NCBI RefSeq assembly: GCF_001028135.1
Contig: NZ_LDNM01000087.1
Location: 1 to 35,229, forward strand
Direction of reading: 5' to 3'
Source of the DNA: Xenorhabdus griffiniae
Lineage (GTDB): Bacteria; Pseudomonadota; Gammaproteobacteria; Enterobacterales; Enterobacteriaceae
Length of the DNA stretch: 35,229 nt
Shown: one piece after another, positions 1 through 11,726 of the stretch
Position numbering within the stretch: the first letter of the stretch is position 1
Layout: each line of letters opens with the position of its first letter
Translations under genes and position numbers: made by a program
The notes under the pieces: model-generated
Database searches by the model: none
What the model saw: only the letters and a program-made list of their open reading frames with translations
What the model was told of the DNA's origin: nothing

Positions 1-41
1 TGTTAAAGAGCGTTGGCAACCGGAAGTACCTTCCGGGTTGC
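1..41 (-). promoter_or_regulatory. rrn leader: boxB hairpin and boxA antitermination signal
   Basis: On the minus strand an inverted repeat (CAACC-GGAA arms, 17-40) is followed by CGCTCTTTAACA (1-12), the rrn boxA sequence bound by NusB/NusE to assemble the rRNA antitermination complex. The window ends inside the leader, so the 16S gene should begin within about 200 bp beyond the left edge. Confidence 0.85.
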
Positions 42-45
42 GAGG

Positions 46-79
46 CTGCGTATCTTACGCTTTTCGCCTCGAGAGTCAA
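46..79 (-). promoter_or_regulatory. rRNA operon promoter P2 (minus strand)
   Basis: On the minus strand a -35 TTGACT (74-79) and a -10 TAAGAT (52-57) are separated by 16 bp. They lie about 100 bp downstream of P1 and just ahead of the leader hairpin and boxA. This tandem P1-P2 spacing is that of enterobacterial rrn operons. The assignment rests on motif and order; no rRNA sequence is visible. Confidence 0.82.
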
Positions 80-143
80 GCGATTATTTTCGCTTTTCCC
101 TCACTGTCCTTCGCGGCCTGTTTCAGCTCGGCGTCGGTCTGTG

Positions 144-178
144 GGGGCGCATTATAGGGTGTTTTTCAGCGCTGACAA
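144..178 (-). promoter_or_regulatory. rRNA operon promoter P1 (minus strand)
   Basis: Read on the minus strand there is a -35 TTGTCA (173-178), a 16-bp spacer and a perfect -10 TATAAT (151-156), followed by a GC-rich discriminator starting GCGCC. The 16-bp spacing and GC-rich discriminator are the hallmarks of stringently controlled, ppGpp/DksA-sensitive rrn P1 promoters. The stretch upstream of the -35 (about 179-200) is A/T-tract rich, as expected for an UP element. In E. coli purHD is likewise divergent from rrnE, so the context agrees. The rRNA genes themselves are outside the window. Confidence 0.9.
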
Positions 179-294
179 TAGTTTTTTTGAAAATAGTTAT
201 CGTTTGATGAATTACACAGCAAAATGCCACTTTATACCTAGATATGCACAGATTTATCCACGCATCGATATTTTGATAAAATTTATCGAGCATC

Positions 295-316
295 ACGCAA
301 ACGTTTTCGTTACAAT
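295..316 (+). promoter_or_regulatory. PurR operator and candidate purH promoter -10
   Basis: ACGCAAACGTTTTCGT at 295-310 matches the PurR (purine repressor) operator consensus at every position. It is followed at once by TACAAT (311-316), a plausible -10, so the operator would cover the region between -35 and -10. No good -35 stands out. The site is on the purH side of the divergent rrn/purH region, so purHD should be repressed by PurR with hypoxanthine or guanine, as in E. coli. Confidence 0.88.
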
Positions 317-450
317 CTGCGGAGGAAAAATCACCACGTGTTTTTTTAATATTGTTTTGAAATGTTATTGCAGAAACCATTTTTTCTACCAATCAGTGGA
401 TTTTCCCCAATAACACATTCTTGTTTTATGAAATTCAAGGGATCACACCA

Positions 451-2040
451 ATGCAACAGCTTCGTCCAATCCGTCGTGCCCTGCTGAGTGTTTCTGACAA
501 AGCGGGGGTTGTTGAATTTGCCAAAGCTTTATCCAATCGCAGTGTCGAACTGCTTTCAACGGGAGGCACTGCTCGTCTGCTGGCCGAAGCAGGATTGAAT
601 GTCACCGAGGTTTCTGACTATACAGGCTTCCCTGAAATGATGGATGGGCGAGTCAAAACACTTCACCCTAAAATTCATGGCGGCATCTTGGGTCGACGTG
701 GACAGGATGATGAAGTGATGGGACAACACCAGATTTCACAGATTGATATGGTGGTTGTTAACCTTTATCCCTTTGCCCAAACCGTAGCAAAACCAGACTG
801 CTCTCTGGACGATGCGGTAGAGAATATTGATATTGGTGGTCCCACAATGGTTCGCTCCGCAGCCAAAAACCACAAAGATGTGGCGATTGTTGTCAATAGC
901 CAGGATTACGACAAAATTATTGAGGAGATGGATAACAACCAAAATTCACTGACACCGTCCACTCGCTTTAATTTAGCCATCAAGGCGTTTGAACACACCG
1001 CCGCTTATGACAGCATGATTGCCAATTACTTTGGTAAATTGGTTCCACCCTATTATGGTGAAACTGATCAACCATCAGGACGTTTCCCCCGCACGCTGAA
1101 TCTCAACTTCATTAAGAAGCAGGATATGCGTTATGGTGAAAACAGCCACCAAGATGCAGCTTTCTATATAGAAGACCAAATCGCAGAAGCTTCAATTGCT
1201 ACGGCAACCCAGTTACAAGGTAAAGCACTTTCTTATAACAATATCGCGGATACCGATGCTGCACTGGAATGTGTAAAAAGCTTTTCCGAACCAGCCTGCG
1301 TCATTGTCAAACACGCCAATCCTTGTGGCGTTGCGATTGGTTCTGACCTCCATACCGCCTACGATCGCGCTTTTAAAACCGATCCTACTTCTGCATTCGG
1401 TGGCATTATTGCTTTTAACCGTGAACTCGATACCAACACTGCTCAGGCTATTATTGAACGTCAATTTGTCGAAGTCATCATTGCGCCTTCTGTGAGTGAA
1501 GCAGCGCTGCCGATTCTGGCAACAAAACAAAATGTTCGCGTTTTGGTGTGCGGCGAATGGCATTCGCCCGTTGCCAGCTTGGATTTCAAACGTGTCAACG
1601 GCGGTTTACTCGTACAAGATCGCGATTTAGGTATGGTGACAGAAGATAACCAGGTTGTTGTATCCCAACGTCAGCCAACGGAACAAGAGAGGCAAGATGC
1701 CCTGTTCTGCTGGAAAGTCGCTAAGTTCGTCAAATCCAATGCGATTGTTTATGCTAAGGATAATATGACCGTGGGTATTGGCGCCGGACAAATGAGCCGT
1801 GTTTACTCTGCCAAAATCGCTGGTATTAAGGCAGCCGATGAAGGATTGGAAGTTCAGGGCTGCGCCATGGCTTCAGATGCCTTTTTCCCATTCCGTGATG
1901 GTATTGATGCCGCAGCCGCTGTAGGGGTGAGCTGTATTATCCAACCCGGTGGTTCCATTCGTGATGATGAAGTGATTGCCGCTGCCGATGAACACGGTAT
2001 CGCCATGATTTTCACTGGCATGCGCCATTTTCGCCATTAA
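451..2040 (+). CDS. purH: Bifunctional AICAR transformylase / IMP cyclohydrolase
   Basis: PurH catalyses the last two steps of de novo purine synthesis: formylation of AICAR with 10-formyl-THF, then closure of FAICAR to IMP, in the cytoplasm. The protein is 529 residues, the same length as E. coli PurH, and nearly colinear with it. The N-terminal MGS-like cyclohydrolase domain spans about 1-200 ([22 protein letters not shown]). The transformylase domain follows ([27 protein letters not shown], ending RHFRH). I chose ATG 451 (MQQLRP) rather than the upstream in-frame TTG at 421 because it matches E. coli PurH and has AAGGGA 7 nt upstream. It is the first gene of a purHD operon, 30 bp ahead of purD, behind a perfect PurR operator. 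Confidence 0.98.
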   Translation: MQQLRPIRRALLSVSDKAGVVEFAKALSNRSVELLSTGGTARLLAEAGLNVTEVSDYTGFPEMMDGRVKTLHPKIHGGILGRRGQDDEVMGQHQISQIDMVVVNLYPFAQTVAKPDCSLDDAVENIDIGGPTMVRSAAKNHKDVAIVVNSQDYDKIIEEMDNNQNSLTPSTRFNLAIKAFEHTAAYDSMIANYFGKLVPPYYGETDQPSGRFPRTLNLNFIKKQDMRYGENSHQDAAFYIEDQIAEASIATATQLQGKALSYNNIADTDAALECVKSFSEPACVIVKHANPCGVAIGSDLHTAYDRAFKTDPTSAFGGIIAFNRELDTNTAQAIIERQFVEVIIAPSVSEAALPILATKQNVRVLVCGEWHSPVASLDFKRVNGGLLVQDRDLGMVTEDNQVVVSQRQPTEQERQDALFCWKVAKFVKSNAIVYAKDNMTVGIGAGQMSRVYSAKIAGIKAADEGLEVQGCAMASDAFFPFRDGIDAAAAVGVSCIIQPGGSIRDDEVIAAADEHGIAMIFTGMRHFRH

Positions 2041-2070
2041 CAATTTATGTCTTATTAATAGGAGACTCAG

Positions 2071-3366
2071 ATGAACATATTGGTTATTGGCAGTGGCGGA
2101 AGAGAACATGCATTAGCCTGGAAAGCAGCGCAATCCCCTCTGGCAAACAAAGTTTATGTCGCACCAGGTAATGCGGGCACCGCATTGGAAGCTCATTTAG
2201 AAAATGTGAACATTGCCGCGACAGATATTGAAGGGTTGCTGGCATTTGCCCAAAATCATGATATTGGCCTGACCATTGTTGGGCCTGAAGCGCCACTGGT
2301 TATCGGTGTAGTTGATGCTTTCCAACAGGCAGGTCTGACGATTTTTGGCCCGACAAAAGCGGCTGCTCAATTGGAGGGTTCCAAAGCTTTCACCAAAGAT
2401 TTCCTTGCCCGCCATCATATCCCTACAGCGGCCTACCAAAATTTCACCGAAATTGAACCCGCACTGGCTTATCTGGAAAAAGTAGGCGCTCCAGTCGTTA
2501 TCAAAGCTGACGGTTTGGCTGCCGGTAAAGGTGTAGTCGTTGCCACAACCCTGGATGAAGCACAAAGCGCTGTCAAAGATATGCTGGCAGGTAATGCATT
2601 TGGTAATGCCGGGCATCGTATTGTCATTGAAGAATTTCTGGCAGGCGAAGAAGCCAGTTTTATTGTCATGGTGGATGGCAAAAACGTGGTTCCTATGGCA
2701 ACCAGTCAAGATCACAAGCGCGTAGGTGACGGCGATACAGGGCCGAACACCGGAGGAATGGGGGCTTACTCCCCCGCGCCGGTCGTCACGGATGAGATCC
2801 ACCAACGAGTGATGGAAAAAATCATTTACCCTACCGTGAAAGGAATGGCGGCTGAAGGCCATACCTATGTGGGTTTTCTTTATGCGGGATTGATGATTGA
2901 TAAACAGGGTGAATCGAAAGTGATCGAATTTAACTGTCGATTTGGTGATCCCGAAACCCAACCTATCATGATGCGTCTACGTTCTGATTTGGTCGAACTG
3001 TGTCTTGCCGGAGCCAAAGGTCAGTTGGGTGAAAAAACCTCTGTATGGGACGAACGCCCTGCCTTAGGCGTCGTACTGGCGGCGGGCGGTTATCCGGCCA
3101 GTTATACCAAAGGTGACGTTATCAGTGGATTAGATAAGCCTGATGCCGATGAATCTGACATCAATGAAAAAGTCTTCCACGCAGGGACAGCCCTTAAGGA
3201 TGAAAATATTATCACCGCGGGCGGACGTGTCTTATGTGTGACTGCCTTAGGCCGCGATATTGCAGACGCCCAGAAAAAAGCTTATCTGAAAGCCGAACAA
3301 ATTAACTGGGAAGGGGGCTTTTATCGTAAAGATATTGGCTACCGAGCCATTGCCCGTTTGAAATAG
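2071..3366 (+). CDS. purD: Phosphoribosylamine-glycine ligase (GAR synthetase)
   Basis: PurD ligates glycine to 5-phosphoribosylamine using ATP, the second step of purine synthesis. The 431-residue protein fits the family length (E. coli 429). Visible features are the N-terminal Rossmann-like start (MNILVIGSGGREHALAW), the ATP-grasp domain with KADGLAAGKGV near 145-155, the metal/ATP loop around GDTGPNTGGMGAYSP, and EFNCRFGDPE. AGGAGA lies 5 nt before the ATG. It follows purH in the PurR-controlled operon and converges on yjaH with only 29 bp between stop codons. I see no strong intrinsic terminator in that gap. Confidence 0.98.
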   Translation: MNILVIGSGGREHALAWKAAQSPLANKVYVAPGNAGTALEAHLENVNIAATDIEGLLAFAQNHDIGLTIVGPEAPLVIGVVDAFQQAGLTIFGPTKAAAQLEGSKAFTKDFLARHHIPTAAYQNFTEIEPALAYLEKVGAPVVIKADGLAAGKGVVVATTLDEAQSAVKDMLAGNAFGNAGHRIVIEEFLAGEEASFIVMVDGKNVVPMATSQDHKRVGDGDTGPNTGGMGAYSPAPVVTDEIHQRVMEKIIYPTVKGMAAEGHTYVGFLYAGLMIDKQGESKVIEFNCRFGDPETQPIMMRLRSDLVELCLAGAKGQLGEKTSVWDERPALGVVLAAGGYPASYTKGDVISGLDKPDADESDINEKVFHAGTALKDENIITAGGRVLCVTALGRDIADAQKKAYLKAEQINWEGGFYRKDIGYRAIARLK

Positions 3367-3395
3367 CTCAAGCTAAGCCGGCGGAAGGAACAGAA

Positions 3396-4106
3396 TTACA
3401 GTTTATCTTTCGTCGGTTCCCAACGACAAAAATCATCATTGGCGACCAATAATAACTTTTTGCCTTCAGGCGAATCCAACCATGCAATAGTCAGTAAACC
3501 GGAACGATTGCTTTGCCTTTCTTCGAGCCATCTCTGTGCGTGAGGCTCAAATTCAATGAATAATTGTTTTCCTAAACAGGTGGTAACTCGCCCATTCTGC
3601 CAATGCCCTTGTAGCAACTTAACCTTATCTGCAATTAAAGTATCACTGATTTTTTCTATCTGTTTAGCATCAAATTTCAGACGAGCCACATCATCATCGG
3701 ACAACGGTTCATTGCTTTTTTGCAATTGCCGTAGCATAAAAATGACAGAATTATCTTGGGAGATACGTAATGTCTCTGCGATGGGCGGATTATCAAACAC
3801 ATTGCGGCGAATTTGCCACAAACTGCCATGACGATATTCGTAGAAAGTCACAACGGTGTCTTTATTATGGGGAGCTTTATTGTGGTAGGGGCTGTAAACA
3901 CTCATGATAACCTGAGGTTTACTGTTTTGATCGTTTAAACGCCATAAACGAATCACGCCGTTATCAGTCACAAAACCACTGGCGCTGAAAAGAGGTGTTG
4001 TTGGCTGAATCGAACAGGCGCTGAGCAAAGAGATGAACCCTAATGCTAACAGCCCCTGTAGAATCAACAAAAGGGGTTTATTTGCCCCTCTTATTTTTTT
4101 TCGCAA
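3396..4106 (-). CDS. yjaH: YjaH-type lipoprotein, DUF1481
   Basis: This is a 236-residue protein of unknown function, recognised by resemblance to the DUF1481 family and by position: in E. coli yjaH also sits between hupA and purD. The N-terminus has basic residues, a hydrophobic run and a lipobox LSAC around residues 28-31, so it is probably a lipidated periplasmic or membrane-anchored protein. The start is uncertain. The longest frame begins at a TTG only 5 nt after the hupA stop with a poor ribosome site, and another in-frame TTG lies about 10 codons later with GAGGGG upstream. No ATG precedes the signal sequence. The tight spacing suggests read-through from hupA. Confidence 0.85.
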   Translation of the reverse strand: MRKKIRGANKPLLLILQGLLALGFISLLSACSIQPTTPLFSASGFVTDNGVIRLWRLNDQNSKPQVIMSVYSPYHNKAPHNKDTVVTFYEYRHGSLWQIRRNVFDNPPIAETLRISQDNSVIFMLRQLQKSNEPLSDDDVARLKFDAKQIEKISDTLIADKVKLLQGHWQNGRVTTCLGKQLFIEFEPHAQRWLEERQSNRSGLLTIAWLDSPEGKKLLLVANDDFCRWEPTKDKL

Positions 4107-4111
4107 TTCGA

Positions 4112-4384
4112 TTACTTAACTGCGTCTTTCAGTGCTTTACCAGCGGAAAAAGCAGGCACGTTTGCTGCTGCGATTTTAATTTCTTTACCAGTCTGTGGGT
4201 TACGACCAGTACGCTCTGCACGATGATTAACTTTGAAAGTACCAAAGCCTACCAGCTGCACTGCATCACCATTTTTCAGAGATTCAGTGATTGCATTCAG
4301 AGTTGATTCCAGAGCAGCTTTAGCCTGGATTTTGGTCAGGTCTGCGCCTGCTGCAATTGCATCAACTAATTCAGTCTTATTCAT
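4112..4384 (-). CDS. hupA: DNA-binding protein HU-alpha
   Basis: HU is a nucleoid-associated histone-like protein that bends DNA as an alpha/beta heterodimer. The protein is 90 residues, the exact family length. The N-terminal helical dimerisation region ([11 protein letters not shown]) is followed by the DNA-contacting arm ([21 protein letters not shown], about 46-66) and the C-terminal [12 protein letters not shown]. It differs from E. coli HupA at scattered positions, mainly in the first 40 residues. AAGGATAA lies just upstream of the ATG. About 185 bp without a gene (4385-4569) separate it from yjaG and should hold its promoter; I could not settle on convincing -35/-10 boxes. Confidence 0.98.
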   Translation of the reverse strand: MNKTELVDAIAAGADLTKIQAKAALESTLNAITESLKNGDAVQLVGFGTFKVNHRAERTGRNPQTGKEIKIAAANVPAFSAGKALKDAVK

Positions 4385-4569
4385 AGATTATCCTTACAGT
4401 GTGTTTATCGTTTGCAAAGCATCGAGTGCGACGGATATGCCGATTTGACAGCACCCCTGCATACACGCACCGATAGCCACTTCTTTTCGCCCTCCAATGT
4501 AGAACAGAGTGAGGGCAAATGTGAAGACTTTAAATACGGCAAATCAAGCACTAAGTCACGTTTTATAAG

Positions 4570-5160
4570 TTATTGCGCCAAATTTATGCCGATATTGCTG
4601 ACTTCCGCCTCACGGAGATCAGTCCTTAATCCTTTAATTAATTCGATGTCCCGTTCTTCGCAATCTGCCAACAAACGGTAAATCTCCCATTGAATGTCCC
4701 ATTCTTCCTCAATGGCAGGTAATACTTTTAACTCATCCTTGGTCATTTCTCTACCGGCCTGCGTCATTTCCAGCATAGCAACAGTACGGATGGATGTTTC
4801 ACTGACGGCTATTGCATGTTCTAACGTCGAGCCACTCAGACGAGAATGAATGACTTCACTCAATGCAATGCACGCATCAATCGCCGGATACACACCATAA
4901 ATATCATAATCTTCCGATGATGGGATAATGGCTTCCAATTTTTCCAGCTGATTATCAAAATTCACTTTTACATCTTTAACGACCAAAATTTCCCACACAA
5001 GATCCAGAATGCGGCGATATTGTACAGGGTCTGCAAATCTGCTTTGGAGACAAAATGCCTGATAATTTGGATACATCCGCTCACATAGACTAGCCATAAA
5101 AGTCAAATGTTGCCAACTTTCGAGTTTCTCCAACCGCAGATGGATCGGGTTTCTTAACAT
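4570..5160 (-). CDS. yjaG: YjaG family protein, DUF416
   Basis: This is a 196-residue soluble protein of unknown function, the same length as E. coli YjaG and similar from end to end: MLRNPIHLRLEKLESWQH at the start, GVYPAIDACIALSEV in the middle, and EEWDIQWEIYRLLADCEERDIELIKGLR near the end. It looks largely helical and acidic, with no signal peptide or membrane segment. It follows nfi on the same strand after 76 bp, as in the E. coli hemE-nfi-yjaG order. The ribosome site is weak. The identification is firm; no biochemical role can be given from the sequence. Confidence 0.93.
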   Translation of the reverse strand: MLRNPIHLRLEKLESWQHLTFMASLCERMYPNYQAFCLQSRFADPVQYRRILDLVWEILVVKDVKVNFDNQLEKLEAIIPSSEDYDIYGVYPAIDACIALSEVIHSRLSGSTLEHAIAVSETSIRTVAMLEMTQAGREMTKDELKVLPAIEEEWDIQWEIYRLLADCEERDIELIKGLRTDLREAEVSNIGINLAQ

Positions 5161-5236
5161 TGGTCGTTACTCATAATGCCTAATTTGCGTCGAAGTTTAC
5201 CTGAAAATCAAGAATATCCACACTTTTCCGCCACAA

Positions 5237-5926
5237 TTATAGATTTTTCTGCATTGTTTGCTTAAAAAATAACCTATTTGAGGCAATCCCGTCCGCCCAA
5301 CGGGTGGGTTCAGGCAGTTTATATCCCCCCATACACTGCTCAACCCAAAAGACCGCACTATCAATACTGATCTTGTGTCCAGGGGAAATATAGAGCGGAT
5401 TGCATCTTTTTTTGCTTCTCAATACGACACCAATCTGTTCACCGTGATCCATCAGTGGCTGACGATCACCCAGAACCTCTCCTACCTGCGCATGTTCACC
5501 ACACAAACGGCTTTTTGCCACCCCAATGGTGGGAACATCCACGAAGACCCCAAAATGGCTGGCGATACCAAAACGCCGAGGATGGGCAATGCCCTGACCA
5601 TCCACCATCACCAAATCAGGCCGCAAACTTAATTTTTGCCATGCAGCTATCAGTGCAGGATATTCACGAAATGAGAGTAAACCGGGGATATAGGGAAGTA
5701 TCGTATCAATTCTGGCAATTTGGTATTCAACCAATTCCAGTGAAGGATATTGCAATACCGCAATGGCGGCACGGGTTACCGTACCGCTTTTTTCAAACCC
5801 AACATCAGCACCCGCAATGAACTTCGGCGTAAAATCTGGCGTGAAAGCCCCAGAAAAAGCATCATGGCGGATAACCAGCCGTGATTTCTCTATCTGTTCC
5901 TGACGTAATGCCTTTGTATCAATCAT
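5237..5926 (-). CDS. nfi: Endonuclease V (deoxyinosine 3' endonuclease)
   Basis: Endonuclease V nicks DNA one nucleotide 3' of deoxyinosine, starting repair of deaminated adenine. The protein is 229 residues (E. coli 223). Family motifs are present in order: AGADVGFE with the first catalytic Asp near residue 40, [15 protein letters not shown] with the invariant PYIPG wedge and the catalytic Glu, [23 protein letters not shown], and [12 protein letters not shown]. The start ATG lies 4 nt after the hemE stop, so nfi is probably co-transcribed and translationally coupled with hemE, as in E. coli. Confidence 0.97.
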   Translation of the reverse strand: MIDTKALRQEQIEKSRLVIRHDAFSGAFTPDFTPKFIAGADVGFEKSGTVTRAAIAVLQYPSLELVEYQIARIDTILPYIPGLLSFREYPALIAAWQKLSLRPDLVMVDGQGIAHPRRFGIASHFGVFVDVPTIGVAKSRLCGEHAQVGEVLGDRQPLMDHGEQIGVVLRSKKRCNPLYISPGHKISIDSAVFWVEQCMGGYKLPEPTRWADGIASNRLFFKQTMQKNL

Positions 5927-5930
5927 AGAA

Positions 5931-6995
5931 TCATTGATGGTATTTTACTGAAAGCCGATGTACTGCTTCAACGAATGCGCCTGCGTGTTCTGGCGGAACA
6001 TCCTGATGAATACCGTGCCCCAAATTGAAAACATGCCCACTGCCCACACCAAAATCTTGTAAAATTGTCGACACTTCTTCTTCAATTCGTGCTGGCGGGG
6101 CATATAACATGGACGGGTCCATATTACCCTGCAAGGCGACCTTATCTCCAACGCGCCGACGCGCATCAGCCATATTCGTTGTCCAATCCAAACCAAGCGC
6201 ATCACATCCTGTCGCCGCCATCGCTTCAAGCCACTGCCCTCCCCCTTTGGTAAACAGGGTCACAGGCACACGACGGCCTTCATGTTCGCGGATCAATCCA
6301 TCAACAATTTTATGCATGTATTGCAGGGAAAACGCCAGATAATCTCGATGAGACAAAACCCCACCCCAGGTATCGAAAATCATGACAGATTGAGCGCCAG
6401 CTTTTATTTGCGCATTCAGATATAAAATAACGCTGTTTGCCAATTTATCCAGTAACATATGCAATGTAGCAGGCTCCGCATACATCATGGCCTTAATTTT
6501 GGTGAAAGCCTTACTGCTTCCGCCTTCAACCATATATGTGGCCAATGTCCACGGGCTACCAGAAAACCCGATCAAAGGCACTTGTCCTGCCAATGCCTTA
6601 CGAATAGCCCGCACGGCATCCATAACATAGCCTAACTCCAGTTCGGGATCAGGCTCAGGCAATTTTTCTACATCAGCATGATTCTGAATCGGAGAATGAA
6701 AACGTGGCCCTTCTCCCGTTTCAAAATACAGCCCTAATCCCATCGCATCAGGAATAGTCAAAATATCAGAAAACAGGATAGCGGCATCCAGCGGAAAGCG
6801 GCGTAAGGGCTGGAGAGTCACTTCACAAGCCAATTCGGTGTTTTTACATAACGAGATGAAATCTCCCGCCGCCTGACGCGTAGCTTTATATTCAGGTAAA
6901 TATCGACCGGCCTGACGCATCATCCATACCGGGGTGATATCGACGGGCTGACGCAATAAGGCACGCAGATAGCGGTCGTTTTTCAACTCATTCAT
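5931..6995 (-). CDS. hemE: Uroporphyrinogen decarboxylase
   Basis: HemE removes four carboxylates from uroporphyrinogen III to give coproporphyrinogen III in haem synthesis. The protein is 354 residues, the usual length. Signature stretches are [15 protein letters not shown] (substrate-binding Arg) near 22-36, [12 protein letters not shown] with the catalytic Asp, [17 protein letters not shown] with the conserved Tyr, and [15 protein letters not shown] near the C-terminus. GGGAG lies 6 nt before the ATG. It follows nudC on the same strand after 106 bp containing a possible weak terminator, and precedes nfi by 4 nt. Confidence 0.98.
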   Translation of the reverse strand: MNELKNDRYLRALLRQPVDITPVWMMRQAGRYLPEYKATRQAAGDFISLCKNTELACEVTLQPLRRFPLDAAILFSDILTIPDAMGLGLYFETGEGPRFHSPIQNHADVEKLPEPDPELELGYVMDAVRAIRKALAGQVPLIGFSGSPWTLATYMVEGGSSKAFTKIKAMMYAEPATLHMLLDKLANSVILYLNAQIKAGAQSVMIFDTWGGVLSHRDYLAFSLQYMHKIVDGLIREHEGRRVPVTLFTKGGGQWLEAMAATGCDALGLDWTTNMADARRRVGDKVALQGNMDPSMLYAPPARIEEEVSTILQDFGVGSGHVFNLGHGIHQDVPPEHAGAFVEAVHRLSVKYHQ

Positions 6996-7035
6996 GACAA
7001 GCTCCCTTGATTAATTTATGCACGACAAACACACG

Positions 7036-7053
7036 AAAAAACTGGCGCAGTTT
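7036..7053 (-). terminator. Possible weak intrinsic terminator after nudC
   Basis: On the minus strand AAACTG-CGC-CAGTTT forms a 6-bp stem running into a run of six T residues (7036-7041). It lies between the nudC stop and the hemE start, so it could separate the two transcription units. The stem is short and AT-containing, so termination would be partial at best. Confidence 0.4.
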
Positions 7054-7101
7054 AACATGCCTGAAATTGAACTTCTGGCATAACCTCCCATAACGTGATG
7101 A

Positions 7102-7884
7102 TTACTGATGACGACATAACGCCACCGTATCTTCAATTAAACGGCGAGCAATCGTATCAGGAGGAGGAATCAAGGGAAGATTATCATAACGGTGCCAATC
7201 TGCACTGATCAGTTCAGCGGGGTCAATATTGATTTCACCGCTCTCATAATCGGCCAGAAAGCCTACCATCAATGAATTCGGGAAAGGCCATGGCTGGGAG
7301 GCGACATAACGCAAATTACGGATCGTAATTCCGCTCTCTTCCATCACTTCACGATGCACAGTCTCCTCCAGCGTTTCCCCCACTTCAACAAAACCGGCCA
7401 GCACGGTATGGACCCCATTGCGGTGACGCTGGTGTTGTGCCAGCAAGATATGGTCATCACGGCGAATACCGACAATGATGCTGGGCGCAATTTGTGGATA
7501 GTAATGTTCGTGACAGTGGTGGCACAAACAAGCCCATTCACGCTGGCTATGCTGCATCTCATGACCACAGTAACCACAATAGTGATGTGAACGATAAAAC
7601 TCAGCCAATTGAACACCACGCCCAACCAACTGAAATAACTTAGCATCCCGATCAGCAATTAAACGGGGAGAGGACATATCTGAAACCATTTTCTGACGAA
7701 CTAACCAGACCGTCTCCCCCAACCACTCACCGATGGGTTTTGCCATATGGCCTTGCAATGACCATTGACCGGCCGTACCTAAAGGTAACTCTCCTTGTGG
7801 TAGCCAAACCCGATTCTCAAGACTGACAATCCACCAGCCTTGTTCTCTACCTGTCAGTTTTTGTTGCATAATCTGTTCCATCAT
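7102..7884 (-). CDS. nudC: NADH pyrophosphatase / NAD-capped RNA decapping Nudix hydrolase
   Basis: NudC hydrolyses NAD(H) to NMN(H) and AMP and removes the NAD cap from RNA 5' ends. The 260-residue protein carries a four-cysteine zinc ribbon (C103, C106, C121, C124), a Nudix box at about 164-186 (GFVEVGE...REVMEESGI) and the NADH-pyrophosphatase signature SQPWPFPNS at 197-205. The start is uncertain: the first ATG pair (7884, 7881) has almost no ribosome site, while the in-frame ATG at 7869 gives an N-terminus of E. coli length before GWW. In E. coli rsd lies between nudC and thiC; here the 419-bp gap to thiC contains no rsd. Confidence 0.96.
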   Translation of the reverse strand: MMEQIMQQKLTGREQGWWIVSLENRVWLPQGELPLGTAGQWSLQGHMAKPIGEWLGETVWLVRQKMVSDMSSPRLIADRDAKLFQLVGRGVQLAEFYRSHHYCGYCGHEMQHSQREWACLCHHCHEHYYPQIAPSIIVGIRRDDHILLAQHQRHRNGVHTVLAGFVEVGETLEETVHREVMEESGITIRNLRYVASQPWPFPNSLMVGFLADYESGEINIDPAELISADWHRYDNLPLIPPPDTIARRLIEDTVALCRHQ

Positions 7885-7995
7885 GGGTTATGTGATTTAT
7901 GACGTCTTCAATCTCGTTATAGTAACCGCACTGGTGAATACTCTTCTTAAATAGGCGTCACAGTAATGTCAAAACAAATGCGCCCAAAAACGGGG

Positions 7996-8023
7996 TTGTA
8001 GTTTTCACAATCCCCTTTATACT
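7996..8023 (+). promoter_or_regulatory. Candidate thiC operon promoter
   Basis: A TATACT -10 (8018-8023) is preceded by TTGTAG (7996-8001) at a 16-bp spacing. Transcription would start near 8030, just ahead of the TPP aptamer, which is where the leader RNA must begin. The -35 is poor. Confidence 0.5.
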
Positions 8024-8037
8024 TTGGGGTGTTTTTT

Positions 8038-8145
8038 CTTGTCGGAGTGCCTAGCGTTCAACGTATATCACGATGGACACAGGCTGAGACCGTTAATTCG
8101 GGATCCGCAGAACCTGATCGGGCTAATACCCGCGAAGGGAACAAG
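8038..8145 (+). promoter_or_regulatory. Thiamin pyrophosphate (TPP) riboswitch, THI element
   Basis: The conserved TPP aptamer elements appear in order: P1 strand CTTGT (8038-8042), GGAGTGCC (8044-8051), GGCTGAGA (8082-8089), ACCTGATC (8112-8119), then GGGCTAATACCCGCGAAGGGAA, and the closing P1 strand ACAAG (8141-8145), perfectly complementary to CTTGT. TPP binding should reduce expression of the thiCEFSGH operon. A 7-nt sequence just downstream (CACTCCG, 8152-8158) is perfectly complementary to aptamer positions 8043-8049 and may form the alternative fold. Confidence 0.95.
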
Positions 8146-8168
8146 AGTAATCACTCCGCTGCCAGTAT

Positions 8169-8196
8169 TTTGTACATTTATGCAATCATGTACAAA
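8169..8196 (+). other. Hairpin in the thiC leader
   Basis: TTTGTACAT (8169-8177) and ATGTACAAA (8188-8196) form a perfect 9-bp stem with a 10-nt loop between the riboswitch aptamer and thiC. No T-run follows, so it is not an ordinary intrinsic terminator. It may be part of the riboswitch expression platform or an RNA stability element. About 107 nt lie between it and the thiC ATG. Confidence 0.6.
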
Positions 8197-8285
8197 TACC
8201 AATCAGCCCCAACCATTACTCCCTGCGAGCTCCAGACAAGCAATTTTCTCAACTTAAGCCTGATCAACAATGAGACAGGCGATAA

Positions 8286-10940
<2,655 letters not shown>

Positions 10941-10947
<7 letters not shown>

Positions 10948-11726
10948 ACGATCAAGAATTTATGCGTTACAGCCGCCAATTACTGCTGGAAGACATTGGT
11001 CCCGGAGGACAAGAGAAATTAAAAGCCAGCAAAGTGCTGGTTGTCGGTTTGGGGGGATTAGGATCGCCGGCTGCGCTCTATCTCGCGGCCGCAGGGGTAG
11101 GAAACCTTTATCTGGCAGATGATGACACGTTGCATATCTCAAACCTGCAACGCCAAATTATCTATCGCAGCGCAGATATTCCTGCCAACAAAGCCCAATT
11201 AGCCGCAAAACAACTGGCTGAACTAAACCCACAAATCCATATCACTGCACTTACTGAACGGCAAGATCGCAAATCTTTGGTTAACGCTGTCAGCCAAGTC
11301 GATTTGGTCTTGGATTGCTGCGACAATATGGCAACTCGCCATGCCATCAATGCCGCCTGTATTGCAGAAAATAAACCTCTCATCAGCGGCAGTGCCGTCG
11401 GTTTTAGTGGACAATTAATGGTATTGACTCCTCCCTACCAGCACGGTTGCTATGCCTGCCTCTATCCTAATCAAGAAGAACCTCACCGAAATTGTCGGAC
11501 AGCCGGTATCTTAGGCCCTATCGTTGGGATCATCGGCACCTTGCAATCATTGGAAGCCATAAAAATGCTGACAGGTCTTTCTTCTCCCTTAAACGGAAAA
11601 CTCCGGCTGTTTGATGGCAAGCAGCAAAGCTGGAGCACATTACAGCTTACCCGTTCATCACAGTGCCCAATTTGTGGTGCTACCAGACAAACCGATAAAA
11701 AGCGGTTAGGAAAAGAGGTCGCATGA
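10941..11726 (+). CDS. thiF: ThiS adenylyltransferase (E1-like)
   Basis: ThiF adenylates the C-terminal glycine of ThiS so sulfur can be loaded as a thiocarboxylate. The 261-residue protein has the E1-type nucleotide loop [19 protein letters not shown] at about 38-56, the [16 protein letters not shown] motif, the conserved [20 protein letters not shown] carrying the Cys equivalent to E. coli Cys184, and zinc-type cysteine pairs (CYAC, CPIC). It is ThiF rather than MoeB by context: thiS follows with a 4-nt overlap. Confidence 0.96.

Noticed and set aside
330-350. CAC/GTG mini-stem followed by seven T residues in the purH leader, as an attenuator
   Set aside because: Only a 3-bp stem with an interrupted A/T extension; too weak, and purH control is explained by PurR.
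2197-2961. A 254-codon minus-strand open frame inside purD
   Set aside because: It lies wholly antisense to purD, which matches a known enzyme along its full length; the frame has no ribosome site or recognisable protein features.
4489-4516. GCCCTC/GAGGGC inverted repeat between yjaG and hupA
   Set aside because: The 6-bp stem has a 16-nt loop and no T-run on either strand, so I cannot support a terminator call.
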